DNA from: JBBRHQ01 sp963720735
GTDB taxonomy: Bacteria; Actinomycetota; Thermoleophilia; Solirubrobacterales; 70-9
DNA: 64,000 nucleotides
Assembly: GCA_963720735.1 (NCBI GenBank)
Contig: CAVRGL010000005.1
Coordinates: forward strand, 124,001 to 188,000
Direction: 5' to 3'
A program made the position numbers and the translations under genes. Positions 7,959 through 16,647 of this stretch are shown here, in pieces. Under the pieces are notes generated by a model. The model did not search any database. It was not told the origin of the DNA and worked only from the letters and a program-made list of their open reading frames with translations. The first letter of the stretch is position 1. Each line of letters begins with the position of its first letter.

Positions 7959-8585
7959 TCAGAGGATGTAGACGGTGGTGAAGACGATGATCCACATCAC
8001 GTCGACGAAGTGCCAGTAGATCCCCGCCACCTCGACCCCGAGGTGGTCCTCCGAGGCCGGCCCGAAGTGGCCGCGCCAGGCGCGGATGTTGGCGAAGGTG
8101 AGAAGCAGCAGGCCGACGAAGACGTGGGCGCCGTGCAGCCCCGTGAGGCTGTAGAAGATCGTCCCGAATGACCCGTCGCGGGCGCTGAAGCCGAGGTGGA
8201 CGTACTCGTTCAGCTGAATGAAGAGGAAGGTCGCGCCGAGCAGCCAGGTGGCGATAAGACCGAGCTTCATCGCCCGGCGGTTGTTGCGCCGGATCCCCTC
8301 CAGCGCGTAGTGGACCGTGAAGCTGGACGACACCAGGATCGCCGTGTTGACGCCGGCGATCGACACCGGCAGATGCATCCCCACGGGCGGCCAGGAGGGC
8401 GGGTTGACGACGATCCGCAGGAAGAAGTAGGCGGCGAAGAAGGCGCCGAACAGCATCACCTCGGAGACGATGAACAGCAGGATCCCGAGAGTCTGGCGAT
8501 CGATCCGCGAGCTCTGGTTGGCCTCGGGCGGGCCGTGGTGCTCGTCGTGCTCGGCGTGACCCAGTGCGACGCTGGCGCTTTCCAT
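7959..8585 (-). CDS. ctaE: Cytochrome c oxidase subunit III
   Basis: A 208-residue subunit III with a His/Glu-rich N-terminal tail and five membrane helices. It has the conserved endings GLHGAHVFVGL and a C-terminal HFVDVMWIIVFTTVY that mark the family. It stabilises subunit I and supports proton uptake. It is the last gene of the ctaC-ctaD-Usp-ctaE operon, starting 7 bp after the Usp stop. Five rather than seven helices is usual for actinobacterial and A2-type oxidases. Confidence 0.94.
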   Translation of the reverse strand: MESASVALGHAEHDEHHGPPEANQSSRIDRQTLGILLFIVSEVMLFGAFFAAYFFLRIVVNPPSWPPVGMHLPVSIAGVNTAILVSSSFTVHYALEGIRRNNRRAMKLGLIATWLLGATFLFIQLNEYVHLGFSARDGSFGTIFYSLTGLHGAHVFVGLLLLTFANIRAWRGHFGPASEDHLGVEVAGIYWHFVDVMWIIVFTTVYIL

Positions 8586-8592
8586 CTCGTCC

Positions 8593-9663
8593 CTAGCCCT
8601 CCGCGCCTTCGGCGACAGCGGCAGCGACCTTCTCGGCCGGGCGCCCGGCCTCGACGTGCTCGACCGGCTTCTCGGTGATCTCCCGCACCCTGCCGACCAG
8701 GTCCTGCTCGAGCCACCTCGAGGTCTCCCCGGCGAAGGTCGAGATCAGCACCTCGTCGACCCGGTAATGCTGGATCGCGTTCTGCACGGCGCGGAAAGGA
8801 TCCGGGCTCATCGGCTGGCCGGTCGCGTCGACGTCGCTGCGGTAGAGCTCCGCCAGGGTCGAGGCGAGGTCGTGGCAGACCTTCTCGCGCTCGATCTCAT
8901 CCGAGCGCGGGCAGACGATCGTGTAGCGGTGCGGCCGCTCGGCGGCGCGGTCCTTGAGCCGCTTGACGAGATCCGGGGTGGCGACCGTCTGCGTGGCGAC
9001 CACAAGGGTGTGGATCACGTCCCAGCGGACCGAGTCGTCCTCGATCCGTACCGGGATGTGGGTGACCGCCGTCTCGGGCTCGAAGCGCTCCCGCGCCCAC
9101 TCGAACAGGTCCTTGCGGGTCAGGCCGAAGCGCGACTCGTACAGGCAGGAGAGCAGCACCTCGCCCGGCTCGTGGGCACGCACCGCGTCGTCCAGCGCCA
9201 GCGAGGGATCGGGGTCCATCACCTCGCCGACCGAGTCCAGCCCGAACTCCGCCAGCACGGCCATGGTCACGTCGACCCGGCTGCGGGCCGCGTCGCGCAG
9301 CTCGCCGGTGTCGATCAGCTGCCCGGCCGCGGGCTGGTTCTGCGGGGCGACGACCGCGATGTAGGGCACCCCCGGTGCCCGCTCCCGCGCGGCGCGCAGG
9401 AGCTTTCGCCCGCCCGCCACCTCGTTGAGGAAGATCAGCAGCGGGCGCCCGTCCGGAGCGGGAGGCGGCGGCTCGGAGCCCTCCGGCGAGGCGACGCTCC
9501 CGGGCCGCGCCGACCCGGCGGGCTGCTGCAGGCCGGGATCCGGCTGGACCCCTCCCTCGCTGGTGCGAGGATGCTGCTCGGCCGGGACCTGAGGAGCGTC
9601 GGGGGGCGAGTCGGGCTGGTCGGGGACGACCGGGGCCTCCGGGATGCTCGGGGCCTCGGTCAC
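8593..9663 (-). CDS. Double Usp-domain protein inside the oxidase operon
   Basis: A 356-residue soluble protein. The first ~85 residues are Pro/Glu/Ser-rich and look disordered. A Usp-like domain follows at about 88-215 (PLLIFLNEVAGG ... HEPGEVLLSCLYESRFG), then a second at about 235-340 (YTIVCPRSDEIE ... VDEVLISTFAGETSRWLEQ). The second domain resembles the membrane-anchored Usp at 4815-5465. The GTG start at 9663 overlaps the ctaD stop by 4 bp and ctaE follows 7 bp after the stop, so it is co-translated with oxidase subunits. It may sense nucleotide or stress state of respiration, but that is inference. Confidence 0.85.
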   Translation of the reverse strand: MTEAPSIPEAPVVPDQPDSPPDAPQVPAEQHPRTSEGGVQPDPGLQQPAGSARPGSVASPEGSEPPPPAPDGRPLLIFLNEVAGGRKLLRAARERAPGVPYIAVVAPQNQPAAGQLIDTGELRDAARSRVDVTMAVLAEFGLDSVGEVMDPDPSLALDDAVRAHEPGEVLLSCLYESRFGLTRKDLFEWARERFEPETAVTHIPVRIEDDSVRWDVIHTLVVATQTVATPDLVKRLKDRAAERPHRYTIVCPRSDEIEREKVCHDLASTLAELYRSDVDATGQPMSPDPFRAVQNAIQHYRVDEVLISTFAGETSRWLEQDLVGRVREITEKPVEHVEAGRPAEKVAAAVAEGAEG

Positions 9664-11564
9664 GTGCTGCCCGCCACGGTCGGCTGCGGCGCCGGCACCT
9701 CCGCCCCCTCGCCCGCCATGATCGCGTGCCTCGCCCCGGGGACTCCGTACTCGTACGGTCCGCCGACCACCCTGGGAATCTCGTCGAAGTTGAAGATCGG
9801 TGGCGGCGAGGAGACCTGCCACTCGATCGTCTTCGCCCGCCAGGGGTTGGCCTCGGCCCTGGGCCCAAAGCGCCAGCTGACGATCATGTTGTAGAGGAAG
9901 ACGAGCTGCACGGCGCCCAGCGCAAAGGCGAAGATCGAGATCAGCAGGTTCCACTCGCCGAACTGGCTGGCGTAGTCGGCGACCCGCCGCGGCATCCCGT
10001 CCATGCCTATCCAGTGCATCGGGATGAACGTCCCCCAGGTGCCGATCACGGTCCCCCAGAAGTGCACGCGGCCGAGCTTCTCGTCGTACATGCGCCCGGT
10101 CATCTTCGGGAACCAGTGGTAGATGCCGGCGAAGATCGTGAACACCGAGCCGCCGAATAGGACGAAGTGGATGTGGGCGACGATGAAGTAGGTGTCGGAG
10201 ACGTGGATGTCGATTGGCACCATGCCGAGCATCACCCCGCTGATCCCCCCGACCGTGAAGGTGACGATGAAGGCGAGCGCGAACAGCATCGCGGTCGAGT
10301 AGGTGTGGATCTTGCCGAAGTAGAGCGTGCCGAGCCAGGAGAAGATCTTGATCCCGGTCGGCACCGCGATCAGCAGGGTGGTGATCATCATCGGCACCCG
10401 CAGCCAGCTGAACATCCCGGCGACGAACATGTGGTGGGCCCAGACCGAGTAGCTGAGGACGACGATCCCGAGCAGCGCCAAGGCCATCAGCCGGTAGCCG
10501 AAGATCGGCTTGCGGGAGTGGGTCGAGATGACCTCCGAGATGATCCCGAACCCGGGCAGCATCATGATGTAGACGGCCGGGTGGGAGTAGAACCAGAAGA
10601 TGTGCTGGTAGGAGATCACGTCGCCGCCCATCGCCCACTGGAAGAAGTTGGTGTGGAGGATGCGGTCGAAGAAGACCATGAACTGGACCCCTGCGATGAA
10701 TGGGGTGGCGGCGATCACCAGCAGCGAAGTCGAGAGGTTCGCCCAGACGAGCAGCGGCATCCGCCAGAAGTTCATCCCCGGCGCCCGCATGGTGACGATC
10801 GTGACGACGAAGTTGAGCGCGGTGGCGATCGATGAGGCGCCCGCGAACTGGACGCCGACGTTGAAGAAGGACTGGCCAAGGGGAGCCCCGGTCGAGAGCG
10901 GCGCGTAGCCGGTCCAGCCGGCGTCGAAGGCGCCGCCCGGCGCCAGGAAGCTGCCGATGAAAAGCAGTCCCGCCAACGGGAGCATCCAGAAGCTGAGCGC
11001 GTTGAGCCGGGGGAAGGCCATGTCTGGGGCGCCGATCATCAGCGGCAGGACGTAGTTCGCGATCCCGGCGAAAACGGGGATCACGAAGACGAAGATCATC
11101 AGCGTCGCGTGGGTGGAGAAGAGGCCGTTGTAGGTGCCGGCGTCGACGATCTGGGTGCCCGGCTGGGCCAGCTCGGCACGGATCAGCATCGCCAGCAGAC
11201 CGCCGACGAAGAAGAAGAAGAAGGTGGTGCAGATGTACTGGATGCCGATCACCTTGTGATCGGTGTTGAAGCGGAAGTAGTCCTTCCAGCTCGTCGCCCC
11301 GTGCTGGGAGTGGTCTTCGGGAAGGGTCGGGCGGCCGGCGGCCCAGCGGAACCAGTAGTCGAAGCAGCCGAAGCCGACCAGGAAGCCGAGCGGAGCGAGA
11401 ATCACCGGGACCATCACCTGCGGGTAGCCGGTCTGCTCGGTCTGGAAAGCGGGGAGCCCGGAGATCTTGCGCAGGGCGACCACCAGGCCGAAGCCGAAGG
11501 CGGCCGCGAGAACGGCGCCGAGGGCGCCCCGGTACCAGCCGGGTTGCTTGATTGCCGCTGCCAT
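9660..11564 (-). CDS. ctaD: Cytochrome c oxidase subunit I, A2 type
   Basis: The catalytic subunit of aa3 oxidase, 634 residues. Ligands are complete: haem a His152 (STHATL) and His466; CuB His328, His377, His378; haem a3 His464; cross-linked Tyr332. Lys406 of VPTGIK marks the K-channel. The motif YSHPAVY, with no Glu, identifies an A2-type oxidase that uses Tyr-Ser in the proton path. Two extra N-terminal helices (about 12-30 and 50-72) precede the core. The tail SPPPIFNFDEIP is typical. It follows ctaC by 17 bp and overlaps the Usp gene start by 4 bp. Confidence 0.97.
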   Translation of the reverse strand: MAAAIKQPGWYRGALGAVLAAAFGFGLVVALRKISGLPAFQTEQTGYPQVMVPVILAPLGFLVGFGCFDYWFRWAAGRPTLPEDHSQHGATSWKDYFRFNTDHKVIGIQYICTTFFFFFVGGLLAMLIRAELAQPGTQIVDAGTYNGLFSTHATLMIFVFVIPVFAGIANYVLPLMIGAPDMAFPRLNALSFWMLPLAGLLFIGSFLAPGGAFDAGWTGYAPLSTGAPLGQSFFNVGVQFAGASSIATALNFVVTIVTMRAPGMNFWRMPLLVWANLSTSLLVIAATPFIAGVQFMVFFDRILHTNFFQWAMGGDVISYQHIFWFYSHPAVYIMMLPGFGIISEVISTHSRKPIFGYRLMALALLGIVVLSYSVWAHHMFVAGMFSWLRVPMMITTLLIAVPTGIKIFSWLGTLYFGKIHTYSTAMLFALAFIVTFTVGGISGVMLGMVPIDIHVSDTYFIVAHIHFVLFGGSVFTIFAGIYHWFPKMTGRMYDEKLGRVHFWGTVIGTWGTFIPMHWIGMDGMPRRVADYASQFGEWNLLISIFAFALGAVQLVFLYNMIVSWRFGPRAEANPWRAKTIEWQVSSPPPIFNFDEIPRVVGGPYEYGVPGARHAIMAGEGAEVPAPQPTVAGST

Positions 11565-11581
11565 CTAGCCGAGGGCCTTCA

Positions 11582-12370
11582 TTATGCCCCGCCGGCGCCG
11601 ACGGGTGGCAGGTTGTCGCTGTTCGCCTCGGTGATCGACTGGGCCAGCCCGGAGGGCACCTTCTCCGGCAGGGCGGCGACCCACTTGCGGAACTTCGCCG
11701 GGGGCTCGACCACGACCTTGGCCCGCATCGTCGCGTGGCCGAAGCCGCAGAGCTCGGTGCAGACGAGCTGATACGTCCCGATCCTGTCCGGGGTGATCAC
11801 CGCGGTCGTCGTGATCCCCGGGACGTTGTCCTTCTTGATCCGCCACTCCGGGACCCAGAAGGAGTGGATCACGTCCTGGGCATGCATCTTGAACTGGACC
11901 TGCCGGTTGACCGGAACGTGCAGCTCTCCCTGCGACCACTTGTCGTCCTTGCCCGGATAGCCGAAGCTCCAGGCGTACTGCTGGGAGAAGACGTCGACCG
12001 TGAGCGCGTTCGAGTCGTGCTTCTCGATCTTGTTGAGGACGTCCCAGCTGTAGCCGGCGCCGAACAGGACGATGATGGTCGGGATCAGCGTCCAGGCGAC
12101 CTCCAGCCGTGTGTTGCCGTGGATCGGCTCGCCGTCGGACTCATCGCCCGGCTTCGCCCTGAACTTGTAGAGGGCGTAGAAGAGCATCACGATGACCAGC
12201 GAGAAGACCAGCGACGAGAGCACGATCATCACGTCGAGCAGGGTGTCGATCTTCGGGGCCGCCGTCGAGGCCTCCTGACCGTCCCAGTTGATGCTGACCA
12301 TCACGGCCGACATCACGGCGGCGAGGGCAACGGTGGCGGCGAGCATCTTCGCTATCGGCAGACGGCCCAT
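11582..12370 (-). CDS. ctaC: Cytochrome c oxidase subunit II
   Basis: A 262-residue subunit that accepts electrons from cytochrome c. Helices lie at about 8-26 (signal or anchor), 44-68 and 92-108. The CuA site is complete: His169 (VIHSFWVPEW), Cys204, Glu206, Cys208, His212 and Met215 in CTELCGFGHATM. The aromatic patch QYAWSFGYP is near 131. There is no lipobox Cys and no fused cytochrome c domain, so the separate dihaem cytochrome at 3183-3866 is a plausible donor. It is the first gene of the oxidase operon. Confidence 0.96.
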   Translation of the reverse strand: MGRLPIAKMLAATVALAAVMSAVMVSINWDGQEASTAAPKIDTLLDVMIVLSSLVFSLVIVMLFYALYKFRAKPGDESDGEPIHGNTRLEVAWTLIPTIIVLFGAGYSWDVLNKIEKHDSNALTVDVFSQQYAWSFGYPGKDDKWSQGELHVPVNRQVQFKMHAQDVIHSFWVPEWRIKKDNVPGITTTAVITPDRIGTYQLVCTELCGFGHATMRAKVVVEPPAKFRKWVAALPEKVPSGLAQSITEANSDNLPPVGAGGA

Positions 12371-12444
12371 CTGGCGAGCGGCATTCTATTGATCCGGCGG
12401 CGCGAGGCCGCGAGCTGGCGCGTGACTGATCGCACAAGCGGAGC

Positions 12445-13986
12445 TCATGGCTCCGGGAGGTCCCCGAGCCGCCCATCCGAGGCGGCGATCACCCCGCGGG
12501 CCACCCCCTCCCAGCTCCACAGATCCCTGGTCGTCCGCACCAGCGCCTCGCGGGAACGCTCACGGTTGCCCCGGTCGAGCCGCAGCCAGGCGTTGAGCCG
12601 CGTCGCGATGCCCTCGACCGCGCCGGGGGCGACCGGGAAGGAGATCAGCGGCGCCACCTCACCGGGCAGCGCCGGGGCGAGCTGGCGGGAGACCTCCTGC
12701 ATCCCGGAGTGGCCGGCGGAGACGGGAAGCACCCCGCAGGCGGCCGCCTCGACCGCGACCATCCCGAAGGCCTCGGGGAAGGTGCTGGGCATCACCAGGG
12801 CCTCGGCGAGCGGAAGCAGCTCCGCCACCTCGTCGTGCTCGACCCGGCCGGCGAAGGAGACCGAGCCGGCGGCGGCGGTACCGGCCTCCAGGTATCCCGG
12901 GCCGGGGTCATCGAGGAATGCGGAGAGGATCCGCAGCGGCGCCGTCTCGCCGCCCTCCAGCCCGCGACCGAGCCGGGCGACCTCGCGCGCATCGGCGAGA
13001 TCCCCCCGGGCGATGGCGTCGAACAGCCGGCGCAGGCCGCCGTCGAACTCGCCGAAGCCGGCGACGAGCAACCGGGCGCCGGGGTTCTCGGCGTGGACGA
13101 GGGGCCAGCCGGCGAGCAGCAGGTCGACTCCCTTGGAGACGATCAGCTTGCCGACGAAGATCACCCGCGGACCATCCGCCGCCGCGTATTCGCGGATCGC
13201 CGGGGCCGCGAGCCCCGGGTCGCGACCGAAGGCGCCCTCCCCCCGCTCCGCCTCGATCTCCTGCGCCAGCGCCTCCAGCCCGGCCTCGGCCTCCTTCGCC
13301 TCCGCGCCCGAGAGCGGCCGGAAGCGGTGGACGTCGACGCCGGGCGGGCCGAGGCGGGTCCGCGACTCGAGCCCGAGGCCCGGGAGCGCGGCCCAGAGGC
13401 TCTCCGCCGTGTGGCGGGAGCCGACCAGGATCGCCGCCGCCGCCTCGAGCCCCTCGCGAGCGTAGGGGCCGAAGCGCTCCAGGTTGGGCTTCACCGTGTA
13501 CTCCAGGGCAGAGCCGTGGACCTTGGCGGCGAATCGCAGGCCGCAGCGCGCCAGGATCGCCGGCCCCATCACCAGGTGGTTGGCGAGGGCGGCGTCGATC
13601 CCCCCTACGGCGGCCGCGACGTCGCCGACCGCGGCGACGTTCGCCTCGACATAGCGCTCGATCTCGCCGTCGCTCAGCTGGTCGAAGACCCGGGCCTCGA
13701 ATCCCTCGTAGGAGTCCTGGACATAGAGGGGCAGGAGCCCGCCGATATCCGGCAGATACGCGGTCACCGACCCCGCTCCGGGGAGCTCCCGAAGCCGCTC
13801 GACCTCGAGCTCGCCGCGCTCCCAGCGCCCCACCGCCTCCACCCATTCCAGACGGGCCGCGTCGGCGTCCTGGCAGAGCAGATGGACCTCGTGACCGAGG
13901 CCGGCTAGCGCCCGCGCCAGGTTGGCGTTGTAGATGTTGCTGCCGGTGCCCCGCAGCAGGTAGCCGTGGAAGATCAGGACCCGCAT
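12445..13986 (-). CDS. Glycosyltransferase family 4 protein
   Basis: A 513-residue GT-B enzyme. The N-terminal Rossmann domain opens with MRVLIFHGYLLRGTGSNIYN, a loop that binds the acceptor. The C-terminal GT1 domain has FVGKLIVSKGVDLLL near 300 and the donor-binding STFPEAFGMVAVEAAACG near 430. A long insert (about 230-290 and 345-390) makes it larger than the usual ~400 residues. ATG 13986 is chosen since MRVL is the standard beginning and upstream residues are Arg-rich junk. It is divergent from the zinc-ribbon gene. The sugar and acceptor are unknown. Confidence 0.87.
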   Translation of the reverse strand: MRVLIFHGYLLRGTGSNIYNANLARALAGLGHEVHLLCQDADAARLEWVEAVGRWERGELEVERLRELPGAGSVTAYLPDIGGLLPLYVQDSYEGFEARVFDQLSDGEIERYVEANVAAVGDVAAAVGGIDAALANHLVMGPAILARCGLRFAAKVHGSALEYTVKPNLERFGPYAREGLEAAAAILVGSRHTAESLWAALPGLGLESRTRLGPPGVDVHRFRPLSGAEAKEAEAGLEALAQEIEAERGEGAFGRDPGLAAPAIREYAAADGPRVIFVGKLIVSKGVDLLLAGWPLVHAENPGARLLVAGFGEFDGGLRRLFDAIARGDLADAREVARLGRGLEGGETAPLRILSAFLDDPGPGYLEAGTAAAGSVSFAGRVEHDEVAELLPLAEALVMPSTFPEAFGMVAVEAAACGVLPVSAGHSGMQEVSRQLAPALPGEVAPLISFPVAPGAVEGIATRLNAWLRLDRGNRERSREALVRTTRDLWSWEGVARGVIAASDGRLGDLPEP

Positions 13987-14018
13987 CGCTGCCGGGCAAG
14001 CTATTAGTCTGTGCGGCG

Positions 14019-14294
14019 ATGAACTCCGAGCAGACCTATCGGCTGCGCGCCCCCGCCTCGGGCCGCGAGGCGATTGCCGCCGTGGAGCCCGGCGCGGTCT
14101 ACGTCGACCGCGAGACCGGCGAAGAGCTGCAGCCGGTGGCACGGATCCTGCCGCTGACGCCCTCCGACTCGGCGCTGCCGAGGACCCCGGACAACCTGCG
14201 GGCCTGCCGCCGCTGCGACCAGCTGATCGGCCTCGACGTCAGCGACTGCCCCTACTGCGGACTGCGCCAGCCGGCCCTGGACGGAAACTCCTGA
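14019..14294 (+). CDS. Zinc-ribbon protein (91 aa)
   Basis: A small protein ending in a CRRCDQLIGLDVSDCPYCG ribbon (two CxxC knuckles 12 residues apart), expected to bind one zinc. The first 55 residues have no recognised fold. A TAGTCT box (14005-14010) 8 nt before the ATG and no ribosome binding site suggest a leaderless transcript. Its stop overlaps the CTG start of the lipoprotein gene. Function unknown. Confidence 0.65.
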   Translation: MNSEQTYRLRAPASGREAIAAVEPGAVYVDRETGEELQPVARILPLTPSDSALPRTPDNLRACRRCDQLIGLDVSDCPYCGLRQPALDGNS

Positions 14295-14719
14295 TTCGCG
14301 CACCACGACCCGTCGCCCGCGGCCTGGCCGCGGCCCTCGCCGCCGCCCTGCTTTTCGCCTTCGCCGGCTGCGGCGGGGACAGCGAGACGACGACCGTGAC
14401 CGAGCAGGCGGCGCCGACCACGACCTCGGCGCCTACCACCACTACCTCGGAACCGACGACGACCACGACAGGGTCGACCGAGGACAGCGGCGGTGTCGGC
14501 CCGAGCCAGGAGAGCACCACAACACAGACGACGACCTCGGATGAGGGCGGCGGTGTCGGCCCGGGCGGCTCCGGGGGCTCTAGCTCGGGCGGCTCGGGCT
14601 CCGGCAAGCCAGATTCGAGCAAGCCGGACTCGGCCAGCAACGACCTGCCGCCGGAGCCGGGCACCCCGCAGGCGAAGTTCGAGCAGTACTGCAACCAGCA
14701 CCCGGGCGCCTGCGGCTAG
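14291..14719 (+). CDS. Low-complexity lipoprotein with CTG start
   Basis: A 142-residue lipoprotein: basic start (RAPRPVARG), hydrophobic core and lipobox FAGC, then a Thr/Ser/Gly/Pro-rich stretch and a short C-terminus with two Cys (QYCNQHPGACG). The signal peptide is in frame only upstream of the first GTG (14396), and no ATG, GTG or TTG precedes it. CTG 14291, overlapping the previous stop as CTGA and preceded by GGACGG, is therefore the likely start. The repeat-rich middle looks like a cell-wall-spanning linker. Confidence 0.65.
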   Translation: MIRAPRPVARGLAAALAAALLFAFAGCGGDSETTTVTEQAAPTTTSAPTTTTSEPTTTTTGSTEDSGGVGPSQESTTTQTTTSDEGGGVGPGGSGGSSSGGSGSGKPDSSKPDSASNDLPPEPGTPQAKFEQYCNQHPGACG

Positions 14720-14732
14720 CCGCGGCGCGGGC

Positions 14733-15485
14733 TCAGCGACCGCGCGGCTTCTTGACCAGCGTGGCGGTGTAGAGGAGGCGCGAGTTGGTGAAGTAGCAGC
14801 CGTACTGGCGCTTCGTGCCGACCCTCACCTGGGCATGGCTGTACTTCTGGATGTCGTTGTCGGCGCAGCGGTTGGACTTGCGGCTGGCGCGCCAGGTGTT
14901 GTTGCCGGAGAGGTTGATCGCCCAGTTCGGCGCCCAGGTGGGAAGGCTGAGGGCGACGATCTGGCCCGGGATCACGTTCAGAGGATGGTCGAGGGTGAAG
15001 ATCGGCGTCTGGCCGAAGTAGCCGTTGAGCTGCTCCAGCGGACTCTGCCGGACCAGCTGGTAGACCGGGGGCTTGCGCTTCTTCACCTTACGGAGCACGG
15101 CGATCCGCGCCTCGGAGGGTGAGCCGTAGAAGTCGTTGAAGAACTTGCGCTCCTTGGGGGTCGGCCGGGCGAGGGAGATCGACCAGGAGACGATCTTGCC
15201 GGCGAACGGGACCAGGTAGGGCTTCACCGACTTGCCGGCCAGCGATTGGAAGATCGTCGCCTTGCCGACCGCCTGGCATTCCTTGACCACGGGTTTCGTT
15301 TGCGCCGGGCATGCGGGAGTGGGACTGCTCGCTGTCGTGCCGAGCACGACCTTGTGAAGCGGCGCCGAGTCGGCGCTGCCCGGCCAGGCGACGACCGCGA
15401 GGGCGCCGAGCAGGCAGGCGCCGAGGGCGGCGGCGATCAGCGCCTGGACGCGACTGGGTATGCGAATGCGGGATCGGTGGATCAC
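14733..15485 (-). CDS. Secreted protein of unknown function
   Basis: About 250 residues with an N-terminal signal anchor (RSRIRIPSR then a hydrophobic stretch to about residue 36). The extracellular part is beta-rich, contains PTWAPNWAINLSG, and has paired Cys that may form disulfides. It is probably secreted or surface-anchored. GTG 15485 is preferred because the signal peptide starts right after it; TTG 15500 is possible. It converges with the lipoprotein gene. Similar in size and layout to the protein at 7249-7878. Function unknown. Confidence 0.65.
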   Translation of the reverse strand: MIHRSRIRIPSRVQALIAAALGACLLGALAVVAWPGSADSAPLHKVVLGTTASSPTPACPAQTKPVVKECQAVGKATIFQSLAGKSVKPYLVPFAGKIVSWSISLARPTPKERKFFNDFYGSPSEARIAVLRKVKKRKPPVYQLVRQSPLEQLNGYFGQTPIFTLDHPLNVIPGQIVALSLPTWAPNWAINLSGNNTWRASRKSNRCADNDIQKYSHAQVRVGTKRQYGCYFTNSRLLYTATLVKKPRGR

Positions 15486-15663
15486 GATCTCAGCTACCAA
15501 CACCGCCGGGCTGCCAGTGTTGCGGCCTGGATTCTGCCGATAGCAGCCGCTTGATGCTGCCTTGCGCCGCCGCTTGCACGATCCCCGCCAGTACGGCCGC
15601 CCCGCCTGCATGGGTGGCCGGCGTCACGGAGCGGAGCCCGGTCCCCAACTAGGATCAGCGCCA

Positions 15664-16647
15664 ATGCCGGCGATCGTAGTGGAGGGTCTGGAGCGCGCCT
15701 TCGGGGAGGTGCTGGCCGTGCAGGGCGTCGATCTCGAGGTCGCGGAGGGCGAGATCTATGGCTTCCTCGGTCCGAACGGCGCCGGCAAGACGACCACGGT
15801 GAGGATGCTGACCACGCTGCTGCTGCCGACCGGGGGCAGGGCCAGCGTCGCCGGCTACGACGTCGTCGCCGAGGCACGGGCGGTTCGCAGCACGATCGGC
15901 GTCGCACTCCAAGAGGCCGCGCTGGACCCGCTGATGACCGGTCGCGAGCTGATCCGGCTGCAGGCGACGCTTCAGGGCATTCCCACCGACGAGGGCAAGC
16001 GCCGCGCCGACGACCTGCTGGACCGGGTCGGCCTCGTCGACGCCGCAAACCGCCGCGTCGGCACCTACTCGGGGGGGATGAAGCGCCGGCTCGACCTGGC
16101 CGCGGCCCTGGTGCACGAGCCCCGGGTCCTCTTCCTCGACGAGCCGACCACAGGTCTGGACCCGGTCAGCCGCAAGTCGATCTGGGAGGAGGTCTCGAGC
16201 CTCAACCGCGAGGGCACGACCGTGTTCCTCACGACCCAGTACCTGGAGGAGGCCGACCAGCTCGCCAACCGGGTCGGGATCATTGACCAGGGGCGGATCG
16301 TCGCCGAGGGGACCCCCACCTCCCTGAAGGCTGACCTCGGCAACCCCCACATCGAGTTGGTCATCGCCGAAGGCTCGATGGAGCGCGCCGAGCGAGCTTG
16401 CGAGAAGCTCGGCAAGCTGCTGCCTTCAAAGGACGGCAAGGTCCTGGTCGAGGTCGAGCACGGCCCGTCCGACATCGCCCGCGTGGTCGTCGCGCTCGAC
16501 GAGGCCGGGATCGGGGTCGAGTCGCTGGAGCTGGTCCAGCCGACCCTCGACGACGTCTTCGTCGAGAAGACCGGCTACCACCTGGAGGGCGACGACGACG
16601 GAGAGCCGTTGCCGGAAGCGGAGACCGAGGGAGTGGCCGGGGCTTGA
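15664..16647 (+). CDS. ABC transporter ATP-binding protein, DrrA-like
   Basis: A 327-residue ATPase of the daunorubicin-resistance (DrrA) family. Walker A GPNGAGKTTT is near 38, signature YSGGMKRRLD near 136, Walker B FLDEPTTGLDP near 158, and the C-terminal DUF4162-like tail ends in LDDVFVEKTG. It energises export by the two permeases that follow. ATG 15664 lies 8 nt after a TAGGAT box, so the message may have almost no leader. The stop overlaps the TTG of the next gene. Confidence 0.92.
   Translation: MPAIVVEGLERAFGEVLAVQGVDLEVAEGEIYGFLGPNGAGKTTTVRMLTTLLLPTGGRASVAGYDVVAEARAVRSTIGVALQEAALDPLMTGRELIRLQATLQGIPTDEGKRRADDLLDRVGLVDAANRRVGTYSGGMKRRLDLAAALVHEPRVLFLDEPTTGLDPVSRKSIWEEVSSLNREGTTVFLTTQYLEEADQLANRVGIIDQGRIVAEGTPTSLKADLGNPHIELVIAEGSMERAERACEKLGKLLPSKDGKVLVEVEHGPSDIARVVVALDEAGIGVESLELVQPTLDDVFVEKTGYHLEGDDDGEPLPEAETEGVAGA

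Noticed and set aside
9664..10638. In-frame extension of the Usp gene upstream into ctaD
   Set aside because: Those codons are an out-of-phase reading of ctaD; the GTG at 9663 in the 4-bp overlap gives a natural start.
14396..14719. GTG 14396 as the start of the Thr-rich protein
   Set aside because: It would discard an in-frame signal peptide and lipobox directly upstream; CTG 14291 keeps them.
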